Below are positions 7,767-15,711 of a DNA stretch of 16,320 nucleotides, piece after piece. The position numbers and the translations under genes are program-made. Position 1 is the stretch's first letter. Every line of letters begins with the position of its first letter. The stretch is from an uncultured Bacteroides sp. (GTDB lineage Bacteria > Bacteroidota > Bacteroidia > Bacteroidales > Bacteroidaceae). The DNA lies in contig CABMPP010000050.1 in assembly GCA_902388495.1 (NCBI GenBank), positions 1 through 16,320 on the forward strand, written 5' to 3'. The notes beneath the pieces are model-generated. The model searched no databases. It saw only the letters and a list, made by a program, of their open reading frames with translations, and had not been told where the DNA came from.

Positions 7767-8870
7767 TTATTTTACCACTGTTCCTTCACGCAGCAATCCG
7801 GCACCTGCCGATACGATTTCGTCGCCCGGTTGCAGTCCGTCCATCACTACGAATTCACGTCCGTCGCTGATGGGGGCTACGGTAATCAATGCGGATACCG
7901 CCTTGCCGTCTACTACCTTATAAGTAATGGTTCTGTCCTGCATCTGCACGGTGGCTCCCTGCGGAATCACGATACAGTTCTTGTAAGTAGTGGGCACTAT
8001 CACACTGCCGGAAGCTCCGCTATGCAGCAGCCGCGATTCGTTGGGGAAGACTGCGCGCGCCACTACCGTACCCGTCTGGCGGTCTATCACGCCACTGATG
8101 GATTCGATCGCACCTTTCTTATCATACAGCGAATTGTCGTTCAGCTTCAGTTCCACCGGAGGCATGTTCTTCAACGCCTCGTCCATACTGCCATACTCGC
8201 GCGTCAGGGCAAGCAGCTGATTCTCGGTCATGGAGAAGTAGACATACATGTCCGAATTGTCGCTGACGGTAGTCAACGGCTTCGGCATGGCAGCGCTGAC
8301 CAATGCGCCCACCCGGTAGGGCAGTGCACCTACCACTCCGTCACTGGGACTTTTCACCTCGGTGTACGAGAGGTTGTTGCGTGCACTCATTTCCTGGGCT
8401 TCGGCTTGCGCCAACTGAGCTTTGGCAGTGAGGAAAGTGTTCTCGGCTGTTTTCAGGCTGAATTCGGAAACAACTTTCTGCGTATACAGTTCCTTATTAC
8501 TATTATAAGTAAGTTGGGCGGTGGCCAGTGCTGCACGTGCCGCTTCCACGTTGGCAACGGCGGTTTTGAGTGCTGCCTTGTAGGGCACCTGGTCGATGAT
8601 GAAAAGCAGCTGTCCGCGTCGCACTCTCTGTCCTTCGGTCACACATAGCTTTTCGATGGTTCCCGACACCTGCGGGTAGATGTCGATATCCTGCCGCCCG
8701 CGTATCGTTGCCGAATACGAGGTGGAAAGTTCTCGATCCGCCGCTTCCACCTTCATGGTTGCATAGGAAGGTTTAACACCAGCATCGGGTGCCTGTTTGC
8801 AAGATGCCATCCACATTGTACAACCGATAATTCCTATCAGCCGTATCCATTTTCTGTTCTCTGTAATCAT
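7767..8870 (-). CDS. RND periplasmic adaptor (membrane-fusion) lipoprotein, AcrA-like
   Basis: This 367-residue protein bridges the inner-membrane pump and the outer-membrane channel. The signal peptide ends in MASC, giving a lipidated Cys at residue 24. The first lipoyl half (IYPQVSGTIEKLCVTEGQRV, from about residue 64, then RRGQLLFIID) is followed by an Ala-rich coiled-coil hairpin (about 98-165). The second lipoyl half is NLSYTEVKSPSDGVVGALPY, and the beta-barrel and membrane-proximal domains form the rest. It is the first gene of the operon; the pump start follows 13 bp after its stop. An exact Bacteroides promoter lies about 40 bp upstream. The start ATG at 8870 gives a proper signal peptide with basic residues in its n-region. 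Bacteroides equivalents are called BmeA. Confidence 0.95.
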   Translation of the reverse strand: MITENRKWIRLIGIIGCTMWMASCKQAPDAGVKPSYATMKVEAADRELSTSYSATIRGRQDIDIYPQVSGTIEKLCVTEGQRVRRGQLLFIIDQVPYKAALKTAVANVEAARAALATAQLTYNSNKELYTQKVVSEFSLKTAENTFLTAKAQLAQAEAQEMSARNNLSYTEVKSPSDGVVGALPYRVGALVSAAMPKPLTTVSDNSDMYVYFSMTENQLLALTREYGSMDEALKNMPPVELKLNDNSLYDKKGAIESISGVIDRQTGTVVARAVFPNESRLLHSGASGSVIVPTTYKNCIVIPQGATVQMQDRTITYKVVDGKAVSALITVAPISDGREFVVMDGLQPGDEIVSAGAGLLREGTVVK

Positions 8871-8909
8871 ACTACTCTTTTATTCTTATTGTACTCTTTT
8901 TGACTCGGG

Positions 8910-8917
8910 CAAAGGTA
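8910..8917 (-). promoter_or_regulatory. -7 box of the efflux operon promoter
   Basis: The minus strand reads TACCTTTG, an exact TAnnTTTG match, leaving a leader of roughly 33 nt before the adaptor start at 8870. No clear -33 TTTG is seen about 20 bp upstream, which fits a promoter needing an activator such as the divergent AraC protein. Confidence 0.55.
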
Positions 8918-8942
8918 AACGAAAAGACCAACGCAGCGGTGA

Positions 8943-9062
8943 CCCATTTCCCCCCAAGGGTGTTCCATTTTCTCCATTCACACCTTCAGAGGCTAACATA
9001 CTGTGTATAAACGCCGTATGGAGCAAGAAATGAGGAAAACAGAACATTCCATTTCCCTCATT
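8943..9062. promoter_or_regulatory. Candidate regulator-binding repeats in the divergent promoter region
   Basis: Three direct copies of a CCATTTyCyyC-like motif occur: CCCATTTCCCCCC (8943-8955), TTCCATTTTCTCC (8963-8975) and TTCCATTTCCCTC (9047-9059). The last two share extended similarity into ATTCA/CACC. The third overlaps an inverted repeat AATGAGG (9029-9035) / CCTCATT (9056-9062). The motifs lie between the pump promoter and the AraC gene promoter, where an AraC-family protein would bind direct repeats. Assignment is inference from position and repetition only. Confidence 0.35.
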
Positions 9063-9068
9063 ATTCAC

Positions 9069-9076
9069 CAACTTTG
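9069..9076 (+). promoter_or_regulatory. Likely -7 box of the AraC-family gene
   Basis: CAACTTTG is one mismatch from TAnnTTTG and lies 21 bp before the ATG at 9098. If correct, transcription starts near 9083, which rules out the in-frame TTG at 9074 as a start. Confidence 0.4.
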
Positions 9077-9097
9077 CAAAAAGAAAAAAGAAAGAGT

Positions 9098-10009
9098 ATG
9101 GAAAAAGAAAACATCAAGACGATTAGTATTGAAGACTTTAAGGACAGCAGCCATGTGATACACTATGTAGACGACGACTTTGCCATAATAGATAGTTTAG
9201 AAGGTATTTCCGACAGTAATACTGCAGCAAGGCTGGAGTGCTTCCTCATTGTGGTTTGTGTAGAAGGGTACATCCAGCTGGATATTAATTACAAAACCTA
9301 CCAGTTGCAAACAGGCGACTTATTTCTCGGGCTTCCCAATACGGTTATCGGCAATGCCATGCTGAGTCCCAAGCATAAACTGGGACTCGTCGGATTCTCC
9401 ACCCGCTTCTTGCAGCGCATCGTCAAGATAGAGAAGAACACGTGGGATACGGCCGCACATATCTATAAAAACCCGGTGGCGCATGTCAATGAAGAGAGTG
9501 GCGAAGGAATCTTTGAGTACTACCGGAGCCTGATCATGGCAAAGGTAGATGACGAGCCCCACAGCTATCAGAAGCAGGTGATGCAACACTTGTTTTCAGC
9601 ATTGCTTTGCGAAATGATAGGGCATCTCAACAAGGAAATTGCCCAGTCCAACGAGGTCGGCCAGTCAAGGGAGAATATAAAACAGTCCGACTACATCTTG
9701 CGTAAGTTTGCCGAGATGCTGTCGAAAGATAACGGCATGCACCGTTCGGTGTCCTATTTTGCCGACGCACTCTGCTACAGTCCCAAGCATTTCTCGAAAG
9801 TCATCAAGCAGGCGTGCGGGCGCACTCCGCTGGAACTGATTAATGAGAGTGCCATCACCCACATCAAGTACCGTCTGAAGCATTCGGACAGATCCATCAA
9901 AGAGATTGCCGACGAATTCAACTTCCCCAACCAGTCTTTCTTCGGGAAGTATGTGAAGGCGTATGTGGGCATGTCGCCGGTAAGTTACCGGAATTCGGAG
10001 GCGGAATAA
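9098..10009 (+). CDS. AraC-family transcriptional regulator
   Basis: This 303-residue DNA-binding protein has two parts. Residues about 45-100 (GYIQLDINYKTYQLQTGDLF) look like the cupin-like sensor arm of AraC proteins. Residues about 200-300 form the two-helix-turn-helix domain, with the first HTH in SVSYFADALCYSPKHFSKVI (217-236) and the second in SIKEIADEFNFPNQSFFGKY (266-285), ending in GMSPVSYR. I chose the ATG at 9098 because the upstream in-frame TTG falls in the likely -7 box. It is divergent to the efflux operon, with a 227-bp shared region containing repeated motifs, so control of the pump is likely; activation or repression cannot be decided. Its stop lies only 10 bp from the convergent dacB-like gene, with no terminator between. 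Confidence 0.93.
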   Translation: MEKENIKTISIEDFKDSSHVIHYVDDDFAIIDSLEGISDSNTAARLECFLIVVCVEGYIQLDINYKTYQLQTGDLFLGLPNTVIGNAMLSPKHKLGLVGFSTRFLQRIVKIEKNTWDTAAHIYKNPVAHVNEESGEGIFEYYRSLIMAKVDDEPHSYQKQVMQHLFSALLCEMIGHLNKEIAQSNEVGQSRENIKQSDYILRKFAEMLSKDNGMHRSVSYFADALCYSPKHFSKVIKQACGRTPLELINESAITHIKYRLKHSDRSIKEIADEFNFPNQSFFGKYVKAYVGMSPVSYRNSEAE

Positions 10010-10019
10010 ACGGGAGAAA

Positions 10020-11465
10020 TTACTTCGTCTTTATCACCTCATCGCACACCGCATCCTGGAAAGCCCGTGCCTCCCTGCCCGACAATACACTCTGGTTCAT
10101 GATGGCAAAAGCAATCTGGTGCCCGTTGCCGGCTTTGAGGTATCCTGCCAGGCAATTGATAGCGGTGAACGAACCTGTTTTGGCATGGACATTCCGATAA
10201 GAGGGGGTGCCTTTCGCCATGCGGTACTGCAAAGTTCCGTCTATTCCGCCGATGGGCAGTGCCTTATACAGCTTCTGAAAGACATCGGTGCGGGAGTAGG
10301 CATACTTCAGAAAAGAAACCAGCAGCTCGGGCGAGATATAATTGTAGTTCGATAGCCCGCAACCATCGGCCAGGTTATAGTGGTCGGGGTTGTGCCCCAG
10401 TTGCTTTATCAACGCACGGATGGCGGTTAAGCCGTCTTCCGCAGAAATCCGCTTCTTGCCTGTCGTCTGGGCACCCAGGCGGCAAAGCATGGCTTCGGCA
10501 TTCAGGTTATCACTCTCTTTCATGATCTGCTTGACAACGGCTTGCACATCGGTTTCGTAAACAGCCACCTGCACGGAAGTGCTGTCCTGCAGGAACTCAT
10601 CGAAAGCATAATCACCGGAAGAACAACTATCCGCAATGCAATGGATGCCCCGCGCTTGCAGGCGATCCATGAGCGTGCGCATGAAGAAATCCTGGGAAGA
10701 GTAGATGTTGACGGTGCCCGCCCGTCGGCCGTCCACATTGCCGGTGACGAGGATGTTGTTTCCGTTCGTCAGCCAGTTGCGCGACACACGGAAACGGCCG
10801 GCGGAGGGGGTGCGGGAGGCGGTTTGGTTGGTCAAGGTATAGTAGGAGGAAGCGGGCGTAGCTGCCAGGCGCGCCTCTTCGCCCCGTTCGCCGGGCGTGG
10901 CAGTGACAGTGACCACTCCCTTATTCAGCATCAGCGGAGAGAGATAGGGTTGATAGGAATAGGGAGTATCATCCCATGCCCAGCCGCTGCCCCAATACAA
11001 GGAGTCCTTCATAGACACATCGCCATAGACCTTTCCACGGATAACGGTAAAAGGCAGGCGCGCCAGGGCATCGGCCAAAGAGTCCAGCGCGCTGTCGTCG
11101 AATTCGGGGTCGAAGCCGCCTATCACGTAGACATCGCCCCGCAAGGTATCGTTTTCGATCGCTCCCTTGTACCATACTTCCGTACGGAACGGTTCGTCGG
11201 CTTCGGGGCGTGAGAGGGCGGTAATCGTCGTCAGCAGCTTCATGGTGGAGGCGGGACGGGATAGCTTGTCGGCCTGGTAGGTGTACAGCGGCTCCTTGGC
11301 CGTCAGGTCGTACACGGAGATGGCAACGTTGGAGCCTTGTGGCAACTTATATTTGATAAGCGTGTCCAGGCGGGACGAGAGAGTGTTTGCCCCATTCCCG
11401 GCCTCTTGTGCAGACAACGGCAAGCAGCAAACCGATAAAAGTAAATACAGTAATATCCTATTCAT
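10020..11465 (-). CDS. D-alanyl-D-alanine carboxypeptidase/endopeptidase, PBP4 (peptidase S13) type
   Basis: This 481-residue periplasmic class C penicillin-binding protein trims or cuts peptidoglycan crosslinks. A signal peptide (MNRILLYLLLSVCCLPLSA) precedes the mature chain and no lipobox is used. All three active-site motifs are present: S73-T-M-K76, S318-D-N320 and K429-T-G431. The long stretch between the first two motifs (about 240 residues) is the extra domain that marks PBP4/DacB rather than PBP5 proteins. Length matches E. coli DacB (477). It lies 54 bp after the DUF2007 gene on the same strand, with no clear terminator between, so it may be last in that operon. It converges on the AraC gene with a 10-bp gap. 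Confidence 0.95.
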   Translation of the reverse strand: MNRILLYLLLSVCCLPLSAQEAGNGANTLSSRLDTLIKYKLPQGSNVAISVYDLTAKEPLYTYQADKLSRPASTMKLLTTITALSRPEADEPFRTEVWYKGAIENDTLRGDVYVIGGFDPEFDDSALDSLADALARLPFTVIRGKVYGDVSMKDSLYWGSGWAWDDTPYSYQPYLSPLMLNKGVVTVTATPGERGEEARLAATPASSYYTLTNQTASRTPSAGRFRVSRNWLTNGNNILVTGNVDGRRAGTVNIYSSQDFFMRTLMDRLQARGIHCIADSCSSGDYAFDEFLQDSTSVQVAVYETDVQAVVKQIMKESDNLNAEAMLCRLGAQTTGKKRISAEDGLTAIRALIKQLGHNPDHYNLADGCGLSNYNYISPELLVSFLKYAYSRTDVFQKLYKALPIGGIDGTLQYRMAKGTPSYRNVHAKTGSFTAINCLAGYLKAGNGHQIAFAIMNQSVLSGREARAFQDAVCDEVIKTK

Positions 11466-11519
11466 GTTTTCTATTCAAGTTTTTCGTTCTTCTCTTTCAA
11501 GAGTACGCATCTGTCTACT

Positions 11520-11945
11520 TCAAGAACGTACGTCCGTCTCTTTCGCAACCGGTTTCTCAAAGCGGGCATTACACTTGTTGCAAACGTACTCCCAATGTTC
11601 CGTGCCCGGAGGGGCTGCCGACAGAGCAGACATAATGGCGGCCATAATAGCCCGTCCCCTATGTTTCTTCTTCAGCACCAGCTTAATATCGTCCGAACCG
11701 CAATGGGGACAATACTTCAACTGTTCCGGAATCATTTGATTCTGCTCCAGCAAGCGGAGCGCGTTGTCATAGTCGTCCTCATATACCAGCACATCCACCC
11801 CTGCGATATCACTGATATATCCACGCATCACGCCGGACATATTCTCATTATGCAGAATCGAAGTAATCCCTTCATTCTCCAATGCTCCCTGAATGACGTG
11901 TGCCTGAAAGGCATCGTTGCAGGTGATAAGTTTTACGGTTTTCAT
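11520..11945 (-). CDS. DUF2007-type protein with C-terminal zinc ribbon, 141 aa
   Basis: Residues 1-70 match the pattern of DUF2007 (putative signal-transducing, ferredoxin-like fold): VKLITCNDAFQAHVIQGALE, then DVLVYEDDYDNALRLLEQ. Residues 79-82 (CPHC) and 122-125 (CNKC) form a four-cysteine zinc ribbon, interrupted by a basic patch (KKKHRGR) and a short hydrophobic stretch AIMAAIMSALSAA (99-111). No signal peptide, so cytoplasmic or membrane-associated through that stretch. Its start is 6 bp after the stop of the TlpA-like gene, which indicates co-translation in one operon. DUF2007 has no firmly known function; PII-like signalling has been suggested for the fold. The zinc ligands are visible; the role is unknown. 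Confidence 0.85.
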   Translation of the reverse strand: MKTVKLITCNDAFQAHVIQGALENEGITSILHNENMSGVMRGYISDIAGVDVLVYEDDYDNALRLLEQNQMIPEQLKYCPHCGSDDIKLVLKKKHRGRAIMAAIMSALSAAPPGTEHWEYVCNKCNARFEKPVAKETDVRS

Positions 11946-11951
11946 GTGTAG

Positions 11952-13163
11952 CTATTCTTGATTTAAATTCGTATCACGGTGAATCTCCTCCTGCAGTTTC
12001 CCAAGCAGGGAACCCTTGCCATAGCCTCCCCACACACTCTGTATCTTTCCGTCGGGAGCAATCAGCACATAATGAGGATATCCCTTCACCCGGTAAGACA
12101 TGGCAAGGCCGGTGCCTGCTTTGCGCAGTTCGTTCCACTGGTTACCCTTCATCTGCTTCTTCTCCACAAATGCTTCCCATTCCTTTTTAGGGTCGATGCT
12201 GATGCTGACGATAGCCAGTATATCCTTGTATTTCTCCGCTGCCTCCTCCATTTCGGGGAGGGACTCAATGCAGGGACCACATCCGGAGCTCCAGAAGTCG
12301 AGCAGAATATACCGCCCCTTGAATTCTGCAAGGTGGTGGCTACCACCCTGAACGTCATACAGCTCACCATCAGCCATTTCGTCGCCCACCTCCACCGCTG
12401 CTGTAGGATAAAGGTGCTGGTATGCCAACTCAGCCTCCGACGTATGCTTCATAGCCTCCGGCAATCCGGCGTACAGAGCCTTCACTTCGTCCGAATAAGG
12501 CATAAATGCCTTCGCCACAGTCATCTGTGCATAAGATACCAGTTTCTGCATATAGACCTTGCCCACGGGAGCCGTTATCATATAGTCCAACTCCTTCTTA
12601 TAGATGGCACGCATCAACGGGAACGAGTATTTACGCAGAGAGTCTACTTTCGCCCACGCCAACCGGGCGAACTCCTCATCGCCGTCGTGCTCCAGCTGCA
12701 TCTGCCGAAACCAGCCGCATTCGGCCACGTTATAGCCTAAATATTCCCGGTTCAACTCGCGTACGCAGTCCTGAAAGCCGTTCTGCTCCTGCTGCTCGGC
12801 GATGTCGCTCTCTACCCGCCAAAGGGGTAGCAACCGGTCCTCTCCGGTGATGGTTATCTGCCTGCCCGGTGCCACCCATACATCCAGCCAGTGGGAAGGG
12901 AAGCCTTCATCAGAAGAGAGAAGCATAAGCGGCTTTACGCAGGAGGTCGTATCACTGAACGTGAATCTTCCGTCTGCAACGGTATCAAGAACTATCGGCA
13001 CAATAAGCCGTCCATCCGATTGGTACAGACCGATAACCGTCCCGTCGGAAAGGGCGGGTACTTGTCCGGTTATCAAGAAACGCTCAGAGGCAGCGGTGTC
13101 TTGCGACCAACTGTTGTATGCATTGCACACGAACAGAAGAAGAAGGAATAAATACTTTTGCAT
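11952..13163 (-). CDS. TlpA/DsbE-like thiol-disulfide oxidoreductase with N-terminal DUF4369-like domain
   Basis: This 403-residue exported protein has a signal peptide (MQKYLFLLLLFVCNAYNSWS, cleavage before Q21 or nearby; no lipobox). Residues about 28-110 resemble DUF4369, the beta-rich domain in front of many Bacteroides TlpA proteins, followed by a helical linker to about 255. The thioredoxin fold begins near 260 with the active site WSSGCGPC (C295, C298) and the cis-proline loop GYPHYVL (P363). The CGPC centre points to a reductant or disulfide-exchange role in the periplasm (cytochrome c or stress-type TlpA), with no partner identified. It is 77 bp downstream of lpd and 6 bp upstream of the DUF2007 gene, with no TAnnTTTG box of its own seen, so it is probably expressed from the lpd promoter. 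Confidence 0.92.
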   Translation of the reverse strand: MQKYLFLLLLFVCNAYNSWSQDTAASERFLITGQVPALSDGTVIGLYQSDGRLIVPIVLDTVADGRFTFSDTTSCVKPLMLLSSDEGFPSHWLDVWVAPGRQITITGEDRLLPLWRVESDIAEQQEQNGFQDCVRELNREYLGYNVAECGWFRQMQLEHDGDEEFARLAWAKVDSLRKYSFPLMRAIYKKELDYMITAPVGKVYMQKLVSYAQMTVAKAFMPYSDEVKALYAGLPEAMKHTSEAELAYQHLYPTAAVEVGDEMADGELYDVQGGSHHLAEFKGRYILLDFWSSGCGPCIESLPEMEEAAEKYKDILAIVSISIDPKKEWEAFVEKKQMKGNQWNELRKAGTGLAMSYRVKGYPHYVLIAPDGKIQSVWGGYGKGSLLGKLQEEIHRDTNLNQE

Positions 13164-13240
13164 TGTATATTTTGTTTTGAGTTATCGTCTCAGTTGATTT
13201 CCACTGCGGAGCTACGGACACACCCTGCGTAAACACACGC

Positions 13241-14599
13241 TTATAAAGCCTCTTTAAATATCTCCCCTACCGTAGGATGCGGGAAGACAATCTTCTTCCA
13301 CTCCCCGGCCGTCAGCTTCAGTTCGATGGCCATGCCTGCCAGTGTGATGATTTCCGAAGCCGGATTTCCCAGGACGTGCGCTCCCAATACGGTATCGTCA
13401 CCACCCAGCAACAGCTTGCAAACACCATTCACACCTTCGTTCTCCGCCACAAAGCGGCCTGAGTATGCCATTGGGAGCTTTACTACACGATAAGTGGCAC
13501 CTTTCTGCTGCAAAGAGTCTTCCGTCTCGCCCACACCCGCTATTTCGGGATTGGTATATACTACACCGGGAATGGCACGGTAACTCATGGCATCTTTCTG
13601 CCCGATAATGGTATGTATCGCTACCTCCGCCTCGCGCACGGCTGTATGCGCCAGCAGGGAGAAGCCCGTCAGGTCACCGCAGGCATATACGCCCGGCAGG
13701 GAAGTCTGCATCTGCTCGTTGACGCAGATATTTCCGCGCTCCGTTTTTGCCAGGTTCAGATTCTCCAACCCGAAACCTTTCGTCACCGGACGACGGCCCA
13801 CGCTCATCAGCAGTTTTTCGGCTATCACGGAGCCTGCACCTTCGGCAGTCTCGTAGTTTACTTGTATCAGCGGCTGCCCGTCTTCCGAAGAAGCTCCGGC
13901 CACAGATACCACCTTGGCACTGAGCATGAACTTAATCCCCCGCTTGGCATATTCGGTACGCAGCATGGCAGAGAGTTCCCGGTCCATACCGCCCAGAATT
14001 TCGTCCAGCATCTCGACCACCGTTACCTGCACTCCCAGGCTGTTGAAGAAGGAAGCGAACTCCATACCGATGACCCCGCCGCCGATAATGGCAAGCGAAG
14101 CGGGAAGCTCCTTGCTGTCCAGCGCGTCGCGGTGTGTCCAGTAGGGCACTGAGTTTACTCCCGGGATGCCCGGAATAAAGGTTTCCGAACCGGTGCAGAG
14201 CAACAGGTTCTCGCACTCGTAGATTTCTTCGCCGCATTGCACATGATTCCGGTCTATCACCGTTGCCTCACCGCTGACGATAGTCACATTGTGTGCCGTC
14301 AGCTTGCTTTTGACACCCAGCACCAGCTTGCGCACCACTTTCTGCTTGCGGGCAATAATCTTGGACAAGTCGAACGACACTTCGGGTACATTCACTGCAT
14401 ATTTGGAAGCATGACGCGCTCCGTCATACGTTTTTGCTGAATACAACAGGGTTTTGGTAGGGATGCATCCTTCGTTCAGGCACACTCCGCCCAGGTTTTG
14501 TTTCTCAAACAACACGGCACTCAGTCCTGCCTTTCCGGCAGCTTCGGCAGCTGTATATCCCGCAGGACCTCCACCGATGATGGCTACTTGGTATTTCAT
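13241..14599 (-). CDS. lpdA: Dihydrolipoyl dehydrogenase (E3)
   Basis: This 452-residue cytoplasmic FAD enzyme reoxidises dihydrolipoamide with NAD+ in 2-oxoacid dehydrogenase or glycine-cleavage complexes. FAD-binding GGGPAG is at residues 9-14. The redox disulfide is in GGVCLNEGCIPTK (C40, C45). The NAD site is IIGGGVIGME (171-180). The second FAD motif is ACGDLTG (about 310), and the C-terminal catalytic pair is in HPTVGE (H441, E446). All are intact, so the protein should be active. It is slightly shorter than the usual 460-475 and ends soon after HPTVGE. No E1/E2 or lipoate genes are adjacent; instead a TlpA-like gene follows. It is divergent from a lipoprotein gene across 156 bp. Related reductases (mercuric, glutathione) lack this exact motif combination. 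Confidence 0.94.
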   Translation of the reverse strand: MKYQVAIIGGGPAGYTAAEAAGKAGLSAVLFEKQNLGGVCLNEGCIPTKTLLYSAKTYDGARHASKYAVNVPEVSFDLSKIIARKQKVVRKLVLGVKSKLTAHNVTIVSGEATVIDRNHVQCGEEIYECENLLLCTGSETFIPGIPGVNSVPYWTHRDALDSKELPASLAIIGGGVIGMEFASFFNSLGVQVTVVEMLDEILGGMDRELSAMLRTEYAKRGIKFMLSAKVVSVAGASSEDGQPLIQVNYETAEGAGSVIAEKLLMSVGRRPVTKGFGLENLNLAKTERGNICVNEQMQTSLPGVYACGDLTGFSLLAHTAVREAEVAIHTIIGQKDAMSYRAIPGVVYTNPEIAGVGETEDSLQQKGATYRVVKLPMAYSGRFVAENEGVNGVCKLLLGGDDTVLGAHVLGNPASEIITLAGMAIELKLTAGEWKKIVFPHPTVGEIFKEAL

Positions 14600-14628
14600 A
14601 GATTTGCTGGTTAATTATTAATTTGTGC

Positions 14629-14660
14629 GCAAGTTAATAAAACCCATATTATCCGGCAAA
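14629..14660 (-). promoter_or_regulatory. Possible promoter of lpdA and downstream genes
   Basis: On the minus strand a -33 TTTG (14657-14660) is 20 bp from TAACTTGC (14629-14636), an imperfect -7 box. The inferred start would be close to 14622, about 22 nt before the ATG at 14599. The spacing is right but the -7 box lacks one T, so confidence is limited. Confidence 0.35.
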
Positions 14661-14688
14661 AAAGAATACATCTTTCTTTCAGATTAAT

Positions 14689-14696
14689 TATCTTTG
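14689..14696 (+). promoter_or_regulatory. -7 box of the surface lipoprotein gene
   Basis: TATCTTTG is an exact TAnnTTTG match 59 bp before the ATG at 14756, giving an expected leader of about 50 nt. The upstream -33 region is AT-rich without a clear TTTG. Confidence 0.5.
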
Positions 14697-14755
14697 CAGT
14701 GCACATTCACGCAACGACTGCGCGTTAATTGGCAAAAACTAAACTATAATCCGAC

Positions 14756-15691
14756 ATGAAAACACTACAGTTATCCCGGTTAATCCCACTGTTCGCCCTT
14801 CTGCTCTGCTGTCTGGCAGCTTGCAGCGATGACGATGACAACCGCCTCGCATCCATCCAAGAGGCCACCCTCGAAGGTGATGCCACCACCCTGCAGATCA
14901 ACATGAACCGCAGCGACTGGCGCATAGCCTCCGTAACCGGTCTTGACGGAGATTACATCATTGGCGGCGGTTCCACCCAGCTGGAAGGATTGGGAACCGT
15001 CTCCTACAGCTGGGCTACTATCAAGCGCGAAAAAGAGGATGCACTCATCGTCGAAGTGGAAGATAACTTCGACGGAGAAGAACGCGGTATTATCATAAAC
15101 CTGGAAATGAAAACGGGGTTTTATAAGGAGCAGATCATCATACGACAGAAGCAGTGCACCAGCACCTACATGCTGAAGTCGATTGTTTACAGCCTGGAAG
15201 AAGGGGACGGAGAAAAGGAAATGCAAAGCTCCAAATGGGTAAGAATTGTCGATAATCACTCTGAGACTCCAATGAAGGTCATCTTATATCCCTATGAAGA
15301 CGGCAGGATATACTGCTCATTCCAAAGTTCGGAAATCGGTGCATTCAGTTGGGTAGGCGAACACACCGCACATACAGTGGCAGTGCCCCTAAAGATAGAA
15401 AACGGGGAAATAGTGCTTGACAGGACTACTATGATAACTTACGATAACTTCTCCACAACATTGGAAAATGAGCTGAAAGACGTCCCCTTTCCGACTACTT
15501 TAGAACCCATGAAAACAAATATATATTGGGGGGACATCTACTACAAGTCCCTACGGGTAACTTACACCCTGACCATCGTCAACACCGATACCCGTGCAGA
15601 GCGTCAATTCAAGGGAAAATTCACAAGGAGATATCCCTATGACTACTCGGAGTTTCATCACGAAACCAAGGACTTGCCGGAAGAAAAATAA
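14756..15691 (+). CDS. Surface-exposed lipoprotein with BACON-like N-terminal domain
   Basis: This 311-residue protein has a lipoprotein signal ending in CLAAC (lipidated Cys 23) followed directly by SDDDD. That acidic run matches the Bacteroidetes lipoprotein export signal that sends lipoproteins to the cell surface. Residues about 36-133 have the alternating beta pattern of a BACON-like domain: LQINMNRSDWRIASVTG, a central loop, LIVEVEDNFDGEERGIIINL and a final KEQIIIRQKQ. The rest (about 135-300) is beta-rich and I do not recognise it. No catalytic motif is visible, so carbohydrate or mucin binding is only a family-based guess. It is divergent from lpdA with its own promoter box and converges on the DUF4907-like gene across a hairpin-rich repeat cluster. 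Confidence 0.88.
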   Translation: MKTLQLSRLIPLFALLLCCLAACSDDDDNRLASIQEATLEGDATTLQINMNRSDWRIASVTGLDGDYIIGGGSTQLEGLGTVSYSWATIKREKEDALIVEVEDNFDGEERGIIINLEMKTGFYKEQIIIRQKQCTSTYMLKSIVYSLEEGDGEKEMQSSKWVRIVDNHSETPMKVILYPYEDGRIYCSFQSSEIGAFSWVGEHTAHTVAVPLKIENGEIVLDRTTMITYDNFSTTLENELKDVPFPTTLEPMKTNIYWGDIYYKSLRVTYTLTIVNTDTRAERQFKGKFTRRYPYDYSEFHHETKDLPEEK

Positions 15692-15711
15692 ACCCAAACA
15701 ATCCCATCTTA

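Noticed and set aside
7611..8648. Plus-strand ORF of 345 codons opposite the pump and adaptor genes
   Set aside because: It spans two real minus-strand genes, shows no domain pattern, and has the composition of an antisense shadow.
9074..9097. Upstream TTG start giving eight more residues to the AraC protein
   Set aside because: The TTG falls inside the likely -7 promoter box, and the extra residues are a Lys-rich translation of the A-rich leader. ATG at 9098 fits better.
10542..11213. Plus-strand ORF of 223 codons opposite the PBP4 gene
   Set aside because: It is antisense to a gene with all three penicillin-binding motifs and shows no recognisable domain.
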